Source: Deltaproteobacteria bacterium
Lineage (GTDB): Bacteria; Myxococcota_A; Polyangia; Polyangiales; Houyiibacteriaceae
Assembly: GCA_027295555.1 (NCBI GenBank)
Contig: JAPUKT010000222.1
Span: 1 to 30,978, forward strand
DNA: 30,978 bases
Direction of reading: 5' to 3'
The notes under the pieces are model-generated. The model ran no database searches, was not told the origin of the DNA, and saw nothing but the letters and a program-made list of their open reading frames with translations. Shown piece after piece: positions 22,641-29,072 of this stretch. The first letter of the stretch is position 1, and every line of letters starts with the position of its first letter. The translations under genes and the position numbers were made by a program.

Positions 22641-24065
22641 ATGACGGATCTGTTGCTCGAGAATGAGCAGGCACGAAGAATCATCAAGACCTTGGGACTG
22701 CCGATCCCAGTGCCCGAGCGGCTTGCGCGCGCCGAGGGCCCCTACGAAGAGCGTCCCCTCGAGAACAAGCGAGTTCTCGTCGGTGGGCGCGGCGCCTTGC
22801 AAGATGTGCTTGCGCAAACGCTCGCCAGGGCCGGAGCCAATCCGTGGGTAGTCGGCGAAACCGACTCGGTATTGGAGCCCTATCACGCGCCCGGAGAGGC
22901 GTGGGCCCGACCTCCAACGCGTGTCGAGCCGGGCGAGGCTCCCGAGGGAGAGCGGATCGATGCCATCGTGTTCGATGGGACTAGGCTTCAGTCGCCTGAC
23001 GATCTGCGAGAGCTCTACGACGTCATGCACCCTTGGATCCGTCGCTTGAACCGGTGCGGTCGGGTCGTCGTCATCGGCCGACCGGCCGGCGATGCGAAGA
23101 AAGCGGGTCGTGCCGCGACCCGCGCGGGCCTGGAAGGGTTCACGCGAAGCGTCGCCAAAGAGATCGGCGGCAGTGGCGCCACCGCGAACAGCGTGTTCGT
23201 CGAGGAGGGCGCCGAGGGCCGGCTCGAGCCGGTGCTGCGCTTCTTGCTGTCGCCGAGGTCCGCGTTCGTCAGCTGCCAGCCGTTTCACGTCACCAATCTC
23301 GCCAAAGGCGACGAGGTGCCCGACACCCAACCGCTCGCGGGGAAAGTCGCGTTGGTCACGGGAGCAGCGCGCGGGATCGGGGAGGCTACCGCGGGGCTCA
23401 TGGCGGCCGAAGGGGCACACGTAGTCTGTCTCGACCGCCCTGCGGACGATCGTCCATGTAGCGAGGTCGCCCGGCGTATCGGCGGTTCGGTTCTTCTGGT
23501 CGACATCACCGACGAAGACGCCCCCGCCCGAATTGCTGCTGAGCTTGGCGAGAAGTTCAGCGGGGTCGATATCGTGGTCCACAACGCAGGCGTCACGCGC
23601 GACAAGACCCTTGCTCGCATGAAGCCGGATGCGTGGGAGATGGCGGTCGACATCAACCTTGGCGCGGTGGTTCGCATCACCGACGAGCTCCTGTCTGAAG
23701 AGCTCCTGCGACAGGGTGGGCGCATCATTTGCCTCTCGTCGGTTTCTGGCATTGCGGGCAATCGTGGTCAGACCAACTACTCGGCGAGCAAGGCCGGTAT
23801 CGTTGGCTTCGTCGCAGCCCTGGCGCCACAGGTGGCGAAGCGTGGAATCACCGTCAACGCGATCGCCCCCGGTTTCATCGAGACCCGCCTTACGTCGGCG
23901 ATGCCGATCGCGATCCGAGAAGCCGCACGGCGGCTGAGCGCAGTCGGGCAGGGCGGCAAACCCGAGGACGTCGGCCAAACCATCACGTTTCTCTCGACCC
24001 CCGGCGCCGTGGGTCTTACCGGGCAAACGGTTCGCGTCTGCGGCGGCGCCTTGGCAGGAGCATAG
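22641..24065 (+). CDS. High-molecular-weight 3-oxoacyl reductase (FabG4-like)
   Basis: SDR enzyme of 474 residues, about twice the length of ordinary FabG. Residues 1-230 form a degenerate flavodoxin-like N-terminal domain found in the high-molecular-weight FabG group (RIIKTLGLPIPVPERLAR near the start is typical). The catalytic SDR domain begins around 231 with LAGKVALVTGAARGIGEAT, has HNAGVTRDKTLARM, catalytic Ser367 and YSASK with Tyr380 and Lys384, and ends with the usual GLTGQTVRVCGG. The enzyme would reduce 3-oxoacyl-CoA or -ACP to the (R)-3-hydroxyacyl form, or run in reverse. An Asp after the second strand (CLDRP) suggests NADH. Flanked by MaoC (6-base gap) and thiolase (2-base gap). 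Confidence 0.92.
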   Translation: MTDLLLENEQARRIIKTLGLPIPVPERLARAEGPYEERPLENKRVLVGGRGALQDVLAQTLARAGANPWVVGETDSVLEPYHAPGEAWARPPTRVEPGEAPEGERIDAIVFDGTRLQSPDDLRELYDVMHPWIRRLNRCGRVVVIGRPAGDAKKAGRAATRAGLEGFTRSVAKEIGGSGATANSVFVEEGAEGRLEPVLRFLLSPRSAFVSCQPFHVTNLAKGDEVPDTQPLAGKVALVTGAARGIGEATAGLMAAEGAHVVCLDRPADDRPCSEVARRIGGSVLLVDITDEDAPARIAAELGEKFSGVDIVVHNAGVTRDKTLARMKPDAWEMAVDINLGAVVRITDELLSEELLRQGGRIICLSSVSGIAGNRGQTNYSASKAGIVGFVAALAPQVAKRGITVNAIAPGFIETRLTSAMPIAIREAARRLSAVGQGGKPEDVGQTITFLSTPGAVGLTGQTVRVCGGALAGA

Positions 24066-24067
24066 CG

Positions 24068-25378
24068 ATGGCCAAAAAGAAGAATGGTTGGGGGAAAACG
24101 CAGCGCGCCGTGATCATCCGCGGTGTCCGCACACCTTTCGTCAAAGCCTTCGGGAAGTTCCTCAAATTGGACTCGATCGATCTTGCCGACGTTGCGGTGA
24201 AAGCGCTCCTCGATCGCACCGAAGTCCCCCACGAAGACATCGACAGCATCGTGTGGGGTGCCGTGATCTTCCCATCGCTCGCGCCGAACATCGCGCGTGA
24301 GGTCGCGTTGGACCTTCGCTTGCCGTCGAGCGTGGAGGGTATGACGTGCACCCGCGCGTGTGCGAGCGGGCTTCAGGCGGTCACCCTTGCCGCGGCCGCC
24401 ATCGAGCGCGGAGAAGCCGATGTCGTGATTGCCGGTGGCTCCGACTCCACCAGCAATGCGCCCCTCAATCTGCCTCAGAAGGCCGTTCATGCGCTGGCCC
24501 CGCTGGCTTTTGGTAAGGCCTCTTCGCCCTCCGATTATCTGTCGGTGCTCGCGCAGATGATGCCGATCAGCGACATTCTTCCGAAGATGCCAAAGATCGC
24601 CGAGCGGACGACCGGTCAGGTGATGGGCGAGTCGGCCGAAGGGATGGCCCGGCGCAATGGGATCACGCGAGAGGCGCAGGACCACTTCGCCGAACGGTCC
24701 CACCATCGGGCCGCGGCGGCGATCAGCTCGGGCCGCTTCGATGACGAAGTCACCCCGGTCGACTCGCTCGGGGGCGCGGTTTACGCCGACAACATCGTGC
24801 GAGGGGATACGAGCTTCGAAAAGCTGTCGAAGCTCCGCCCCGTGTTCGCGAGCGATGGCACGGTCACGGCGGGCAATGCATCGCCCCTGACCGACGGAGC
24901 GGCTGCGGTGCTGCTGATGAGCGAAAGCAAGGCGAAGGCGCTCGGCTACAAACCGCTCGCCGCAATCCGCAGTTGGGCCTACGTCGGTGTGGATCCCGCT
25001 GACCAACTGTTGATCGGTCCTGCCCTGGCCATACCGAAGGCGCTTGACCGTGCTGGGATGGAGCTCAAGGATGCGAGCTTCGTCGATATGCACGAGGCAT
25101 TCGCGGCCCAGGTGCTCTCAGTCACGAAAGCGCTCGGAAGCAAGGGGTTCGCCGAGGCCCGGCTCGGAAAGAACAAAGCGGTCGGTGAGGTCGACGAGGA
25201 CAGCTTCAACATCTACGGCGGTTCGATTTCGATTGGCCACCCGTTCGGGGCGACCGGCGCCCGCATGGTGACCACCATGGCCAACGAGCTCGCTAGGAGC
25301 GGGCAGGAGACGGCCCTTCTCGGGATTTGTGCGGCAGGCGGCCTCGGCGCCGCGGCGGTGCTCGAAGCGGTCACCTGA
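24068..25378 (+). CDS. Acetyl-CoA C-acyltransferase (FadI/FadA2-type thiolase)
   Basis: Thiolase of 436 residues that cleaves 3-oxoacyl-CoA to acetyl-CoA and a shortened acyl-CoA, or condenses in reverse. Catalytic residues are visible: nucleophile Cys98 in TRACASGLQ, His391 in ISIGHPFGATGAR and Cys421 in CAAGGLGAA. Insertions and the N-terminal AVIIRGVRTPFVKAFGKF resemble FadI and mycobacterial FadA2, which are longer than FadA. The same frame is open upstream to 23729, but that part lies within fabG and lacks thiolase sequence; the ATG at 24068, 2 bases after the fabG stop, is the start. With MaoC and FabG it supplies three of the four activities of a beta-oxidation or elongation cycle; an enoyl reductase or acyl-CoA dehydrogenase is not in the window. 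Confidence 0.94.
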   Translation: MAKKKNGWGKTQRAVIIRGVRTPFVKAFGKFLKLDSIDLADVAVKALLDRTEVPHEDIDSIVWGAVIFPSLAPNIAREVALDLRLPSSVEGMTCTRACASGLQAVTLAAAAIERGEADVVIAGGSDSTSNAPLNLPQKAVHALAPLAFGKASSPSDYLSVLAQMMPISDILPKMPKIAERTTGQVMGESAEGMARRNGITREAQDHFAERSHHRAAAAISSGRFDDEVTPVDSLGGAVYADNIVRGDTSFEKLSKLRPVFASDGTVTAGNASPLTDGAAAVLLMSESKAKALGYKPLAAIRSWAYVGVDPADQLLIGPALAIPKALDRAGMELKDASFVDMHEAFAAQVLSVTKALGSKGFAEARLGKNKAVGEVDEDSFNIYGGSISIGHPFGATGARMVTTMANELARSGQETALLGICAAGGLGAAAVLEAVT

Positions 25379-25380
25379 GC

Positions 25381-26298
25381 GTGAGGGCAGGGGCGGCACT
25401 AAGGGCTCGAGCCCTCACGGTGGTGCTTCTGCTCGCCTGTGTGTCTTGTGTGTCTTGTGTGTCTTGCACGGGGCGAAAGAAGTCGCCGAGCGATCCCGGG
25501 CCGATCGTGGTTTTGCACACGAAGGTCACCGGCCTGTCGGGACTCACCCAAGATGGGGAGGGGGCTTTCTGGGCCATTGGTGAAGACGGGGACTACCTGC
25601 TGCGCATCGACTCGGCGACTTTCGCGATCGATCAATACCCCGTGGTCGGCTGCCCTCCGAAGACCGACCTCGAGGCGCTCGCATGGATGGGCGACGGGCG
25701 TTTCGTGCTTGGTACCGAGACCCCGGAAGCGGGGCGCACCCAAGACGCGCTCCTTTACGGCAAGGTCCGAGGAGACCGGTTCGTCGTGGGCTCGGACGAC
25801 GCCTGCGACTACGGGCTTTGGGACCTCACGGCGTCGGATAACCATGGCATCGAAGGGCTTTGTCACGTAGACGGCGTTCTGATCGTGGCGACCGAGCTCA
25901 TCGACCATCAGCGCGGGCGCCGGTGGGCCCCCGTCGCGATGCTCGACCTCAAGACACAGACCTGGACCGCGCATCGCGTTGGCATGACGAGCGAGAGCGG
26001 AAAGCTGGCGGCGCTGAGTTGCCGTGTAATCGACGACACTATCGTGGCCCTCGCGGTCGAACGGCACTTCGGGGTCTCTCGCTTGCTCCGTTTCGATGTG
26101 CCAACAGGTTCGAAGAGCGCATGGATCGAGCCGAGAGTGGTCGCCGACCTATCGAGGCTCATCAAGCCTCTTCCGAATTTCGAGGGGCTCGTTTGGGGCG
26201 ACGATGGCTCGGCCGTCCTGTTGACCGACAACCAATACCACGGCGTCGTTCGTGAGCCGAGTCGACTCTATTTCATCCCGGCGAGTGCTCTGCAATGA
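25381..26298 (+). CDS. Beta-propeller-like lipoprotein (possibly phytase/esterase-like), function unknown
   Basis: Predicted exported lipoprotein of 305 residues starting at a GTG 2 bases after the thiolase stop. A basic N-terminus and hydrophobic stretch lead into LLLACVSCVSCVSC, where three 9-base units encode Cys-Val-Ser repeats. Any of several cysteines could be the lipidated one. The rest has repeating beta-strand blocks ending in short loops (GLTQDGEGAFWAIGEDGDY; ALAWMGDGRFVLGTETPE; NFEGLVWGDDGSAVLLTDNQ), suggestive of a beta propeller. Similarity to the esterase-like phytase domain is possible but weak. Its stop overlaps the next gene by 4 bases (ATGA), indicating translational coupling. 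The function is unknown. Confidence 0.7.
   Translation: MRAGAALRARALTVVLLLACVSCVSCVSCTGRKKSPSDPGPIVVLHTKVTGLSGLTQDGEGAFWAIGEDGDYLLRIDSATFAIDQYPVVGCPPKTDLEALAWMGDGRFVLGTETPEAGRTQDALLYGKVRGDRFVVGSDDACDYGLWDLTASDNHGIEGLCHVDGVLIVATELIDHQRGRRWAPVAMLDLKTQTWTAHRVGMTSESGKLAALSCRVIDDTIVALAVERHFGVSRLLRFDVPTGSKSAWIEPRVVADLSRLIKPLPNFEGLVWGDDGSAVLLTDNQYHGVVREPSRLYFIPASALQ
25438..25464 (+). repeat. Three exact 9-base tandem repeats in the lipoprotein signal sequence
   Basis: TGTGTGTCT occurs three times in a row and is followed by TGC, encoding Cys-Val-Ser three times and then Cys. The unit is a multiple of three, so copy-number change would add or remove Cys-Val-Ser without a frameshift. Confidence 0.9.
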
Positions 26299-27518
26299 CG
26301 CGGCCGGTTGCCCTCGCGCTTTTGGCCGCTCTCCTATCGACGAACGCTGAGGCCGAGTCGGTAGAGCTCGGCCCCGCCGTCGAGGCGAACATTTCGGCGA
26401 TTCACTCGCGAAACCCCGATCTCCGCGACGACGCGTTTGCGAAGATGGGCGGTTCGAGTGTGGTGAGCAAAGCGTTCCTCCATTGCCTTGCCACCCCCTA
26501 CGTCGATCTCGGTGACCGCACGGAGCTGCGAGAGACTATCGACTATTTCGATACGGGGCGTCGCAACTCGTTCAATCGACAGAGCCGCGCGGCAGGGGTG
26601 AGTTGGAACCTTCGGTACGTGCTCGGTGGCCGTCCAGCACACTTTCGTGAGGAGATTCAGGCAGCCGATGCGCGTTGGGCGCTCGTGCTCTTCGGCAGCA
26701 ACGACGCGCAGAACCGAAACGAGCGAATCTACGCGCGGCGACTCGTGTACTTGGTCGAGGAGCTCGAGGAGATGGGCGTCGTGCCCGTGCTTGGCTCTGG
26801 GTCCCCTCGCCGAAACAAGACCAAGGACCGTTGGGTACAGCGGTTCAACGCGATTACAAAGGCCGTCGCGACCCACTGGCAGCTTCCTTACATCGACTAC
26901 CACGGGGCGATGAGCCAGCTCCGGCGCCAAGGCCTCGCCCGCGACGGAGTGCACCCGAACGTCCTGGGGCACGGCGGGATGCGCGCGGCGTGTCAGCTGA
27001 CGGAGAAGGGGCTGCGGTACGGGAACAATGTGCGGAACTTGCTGACACTGGAGATGCTGGACGCGCTGAGACGGGTAGTCGCGGCGTCGGCGTCAGCGCT
27101 AGCGTCAGCGCCAGCGTCAGTGCCAGCGCCAGCGTCAGTGCCAGCGTCAGCGACAGTGCCAGCGCCAGTGGCCCTCGGGGACCTTCCGTTTTCCGTCGTG
27201 GTCGACAAGCCTGCTTTGGGGGTGGGGGAGCTTCCGGCTGGGTGTGGGAGGCTCAGGCCTGGGGCGTGGACGTATCGGGTGCCGATCGCGGTGGAAGAGC
27301 CCACGCGCCTTCGGGTGTCTGCGTTCGACCTCGATGGATTTCAGCCGCGCGTATTTTGGATACGGGTCGGCGAAGATGGTGCCCGGTGCGTCAAGCGACG
27401 CAATCGGACGCTTGAGGTGGCTGCTTCGCTCGGTTTGTGGGATCTGATCGTCGAGGTAACGGACCGTGCCGCGGAAAAGGGCGAAATGCTCATCTTGATC
27501 GATCGCAACCCACGGTAG
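26295..27518 (+). CDS. Secreted SGNH/GDSL-type hydrolase-like protein
   Basis: Exported protein of 407 residues with a signal peptide (about 1-20, cleavage near AEA). Residues 25-255 resemble the SGNH hydrolase fold: a block I-like GGSSV with candidate nucleophile Ser54, FGSNDAQNRNE as block III and ARDGVHPN with candidate Asp217 and His220 as block V. Similar domains act on acyl groups of sugars or lipids. Residues 263-291 are a repetitive Ala/Ser/Pro/Val linker, and the C-terminal 115 residues are a probable beta-sandwich (LRVSAFDLDGFQPRVFWIRV). The ATG overlaps the stop of the preceding lipoprotein gene by 4 bases, and queE begins 2 bases after its stop. An envelope location is inferred; the substrate is unknown. 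Confidence 0.75.
   Translation: MTRPVALALLAALLSTNAEAESVELGPAVEANISAIHSRNPDLRDDAFAKMGGSSVVSKAFLHCLATPYVDLGDRTELRETIDYFDTGRRNSFNRQSRAAGVSWNLRYVLGGRPAHFREEIQAADARWALVLFGSNDAQNRNERIYARRLVYLVEELEEMGVVPVLGSGSPRRNKTKDRWVQRFNAITKAVATHWQLPYIDYHGAMSQLRRQGLARDGVHPNVLGHGGMRAACQLTEKGLRYGNNVRNLLTLEMLDALRRVVAASASALASAPASVPAPASVPASATVPAPVALGDLPFSVVVDKPALGVGELPAGCGRLRPGAWTYRVPIAVEEPTRLRVSAFDLDGFQPRVFWIRVGEDGARCVKRRNRTLEVAASLGLWDLIVEVTDRAAEKGEMLILIDRNPR
27081..27170 (+). repeat. Degenerate 6-base-period repeat encoding an Ala/Ser/Pro/Val linker
   Basis: About 90 bases built from GCGTCA, GCGCCA, GTGCCA and related hexamers encode an alternating Ala-Ser, Ala-Pro and Val-Pro tract between the hydrolase domain and the C-terminal domain of the SGNH protein. 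The frame is unbroken. Confidence 0.85.
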
Positions 27519-27520
27519 TC

Positions 27521-28177
27521 ATGAGAGACATCGAGCACTTAGAGGTCCACGAAATCTACGAGTCGATTCAAGGCGAGTCGACTTTCGCGGGGTTGCCGTG
27601 CGCCTTCGTTCGGTTGTCGCGTTGCAATCTCCGCTGCCGATGGTGCGACACGCCTCAAGCCTTCGAAGGAGGCCACGAGATGCGCCGGGCGGACGTGATC
27701 GACAAGGCGCTTTCGTTTGGGACCCCGCTCGTCGAGGTGACCGGTGGCGAGCCGCTTCTCCAAGCCGGGGCGATCCCGCTGCTCGCCGAGCTCTGCGACG
27801 CGGGCCGCACGGTGCTTCTCGAAACCAGCGGCGAACGAGACATCTCCGAGGTGGACCCCCGGGTCCACCGCATCGTCGACTTCAAGGCGCCGGGGAGCGA
27901 GGAATCGGCGAGGAACCGCTGGGCGAACGTCGAGCTCCTGACCAAGGGCGACGAGGTGAAGCTCGTGTTGGCGGATCGCGTTGATTACGAGTGGGCCAAG
28001 CAAGTCATCGAAGAGCACCGGCTTGCCGACCGCGTGAACACCGTGCTGTTGAGCTGTGTTTGGGGCGAGCTCGACCCGAAGGACCTCGTGCGGTGGGTCC
28101 TCGAAGACAGAATGCCAGTTCGCGTCCAGATCCAAACCCACAAAGTGATCTGGGGCGCGGACGCCGAAGGAGTGTGA
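27521..28177 (+). CDS. queE: 7-carboxy-7-deazaguanine synthase (QueE)
   Basis: Radical SAM enzyme of 218 residues that converts 6-carboxytetrahydropterin to 7-carboxy-7-deazaguanine in preQ0/queuosine synthesis. The 4Fe-4S motif CxxxCxxC is present as Cys35, Cys39, Cys42 in RLSRCNLRCRWCDT. IYESIQGES (12-20) and VTGGEPLLQ are also characteristic. The ATG at 27521 opens MRDIEHLEVHEIYESIQG, 2 bases after the preceding stop; an upstream open extension in this frame lies inside the SGNH gene and is dismissed. The next gene starts 2 bases after its stop. No QueC, QueD or QueF gene is in the window, so the pathway partners must be elsewhere. Confidence 0.95.
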   Translation: MRDIEHLEVHEIYESIQGESTFAGLPCAFVRLSRCNLRCRWCDTPQAFEGGHEMRRADVIDKALSFGTPLVEVTGGEPLLQAGAIPLLAELCDAGRTVLLETSGERDISEVDPRVHRIVDFKAPGSEESARNRWANVELLTKGDEVKLVLADRVDYEWAKQVIEEHRLADRVNTVLLSCVWGELDPKDLVRWVLEDRMPVRVQIQTHKVIWGADAEGV

Positions 28178-28179
28178 GC

Positions 28180-28653
28180 ATGGCGCTAGATCCGAAGTTT
28201 GTAGCCGACTGCCCGTACGGGCCCGACGCGATCTGCATCGACGAAATCATCGAGATCGACAAGGAGTCCAATCTCGTACGGGCGCGGATGCCCACGCACC
28301 CGGACCTTCCGTTTACCCGCGATCAACGCGCCCACCCCGTTCGGCACCCGCGGCACGTGAGCGGCGGATTCATGGTTCACTTGACCGGCATCCTTGGCTT
28401 CATGCACACCTACTTCGTGTTGGGTCTTCGGCATGCCGATGGCTGGATCGGGTACGGCGGCCGCATCTACGATGCCCGCTTCTCGGCGCTCGCCACGATT
28501 GGCCCGCCCCTCGACGTGGAAGTCAGGGCTACCAAGATTCGACAATCGAGTGATCGCGTGTTCGGCCGCTACGAGTTTCGCTTCACGCAGGGCGATACCG
28601 TGGTCTACCAAGGCGATCAGGCCGCGATGTGGATGAGGGTGACCGAGTCGTGA
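28180..28653 (+). CDS. Hotdog-fold protein, FabZ/thioesterase-like, function unknown
   Basis: Small cytoplasmic protein of 157 residues. The sequence RHPRHVSGGFMVHLTGILG (about 54-72) resembles the region around the active-site His of FabZ-type dehydratases, and YDARFSALATIGPPLDVEVR followed by RYEFRFTQGDTVVYQGDQAA fits the later strands of a single hotdog domain. The catalytic acid expected in the central helix of FabZ is not evident, so acyl-thioesterase or acyl binding may be more likely. Start ATG at 28180 is preceded by GAAGGAG and lies 2 bases after the queE stop. The next gene overlaps its stop by 4 bases if the GTG at 28650 is used. Substrate unknown. Confidence 0.78.
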   Translation: MALDPKFVADCPYGPDAICIDEIIEIDKESNLVRARMPTHPDLPFTRDQRAHPVRHPRHVSGGFMVHLTGILGFMHTYFVLGLRHADGWIGYGGRIYDARFSALATIGPPLDVEVRATKIRQSSDRVFGRYEFRFTQGDTVVYQGDQAAMWMRVTES

Positions 28654-29066
28654 GCGTGCATTCCGACACGTTCACCGTCGACACGCGAGGGCGAGGCACC
28701 GTGGAGATTACCCACCGCGTCCAGGACGCCGTTGTCGCTGCCGGCATCGCCGAGGGCTTGTGCACGGTGTTCGTACACCACACGAGCGCCTCGCTGATCG
28801 TCAACGAGAACGCCGATCCCGACGTTCAGCGAGACCTCGATGCTTTCCTCGCGCGTCTGGTTCCCGACGGGGACCCGCTCTTCATCCACACCGCCGAGGG
28901 GCCAGACGACATGCCCTCGCACGTCCGAACGGCGCTCACCCAAACATCGCTGAGCATCCCGGTGGCAGGTGGCCGCTGCGCCCTCGGCACCTGGCAGGGC
29001 GTGTTCCTCTGGGAGCACCGGCACCGCGGCCACCGACGACGGATCACAGTCACCGTCATCGGTTAG
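28650..29066 (+). CDS. YjbQ/UPF0047 family protein
   Basis: Small compact protein of 138 residues, the family's usual length when started at the GTG at 28650, which overlaps the previous stop as GTGA. A GTG at 28629 would add seven residues. Family motifs are FVHHTSASLIVNENADPDV and GTWQGVFLWEHRHRGHRR. The conserved His and Glu residues are the likely metal or active site. YjbQ proteins have weak thiamine-phosphate synthase activity, but their physiological role is unsettled. It is the last gene of the eight-gene run, and only 6 bases separate it from the end of the convergent fadD-like gene. Family assignment is firm. Confidence 0.92.
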   Translation: MSVHSDTFTVDTRGRGTVEITHRVQDAVVAAGIAEGLCTVFVHHTSASLIVNENADPDVQRDLDAFLARLVPDGDPLFIHTAEGPDDMPSHVRTALTQTSLSIPVAGGRCALGTWQGVFLWEHRHRGHRRRITVTVIG

Positions 29067-29072
29067 CCCCTC

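Noticed and set aside
22620..24026. Long minus-strand open frame opposite the FabG4-like gene
   Set aside because: The plus strand has unambiguous SDR motifs with catalytic residues; the antisense frame has no recognisable motif and a shadow-like composition.
23729..24067. N-terminal extension of the thiolase frame
   Set aside because: It lies within the FabG gene and contains stretches with no thiolase resemblance; the ATG at 24068 follows the fabG stop by 2 bases.
23777..25093. Minus-strand open frame of 438 codons opposite the thiolase gene
   Set aside because: Antisense shadow of a clear thiolase; Arg/Gly/His-rich without any domain.
21735..29066. A defence or secretion system hidden in the eight-gene run
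   Set aside because: All members have recognisable metabolic or envelope features; no nuclease, toxin, sensor or secretion component is seen.
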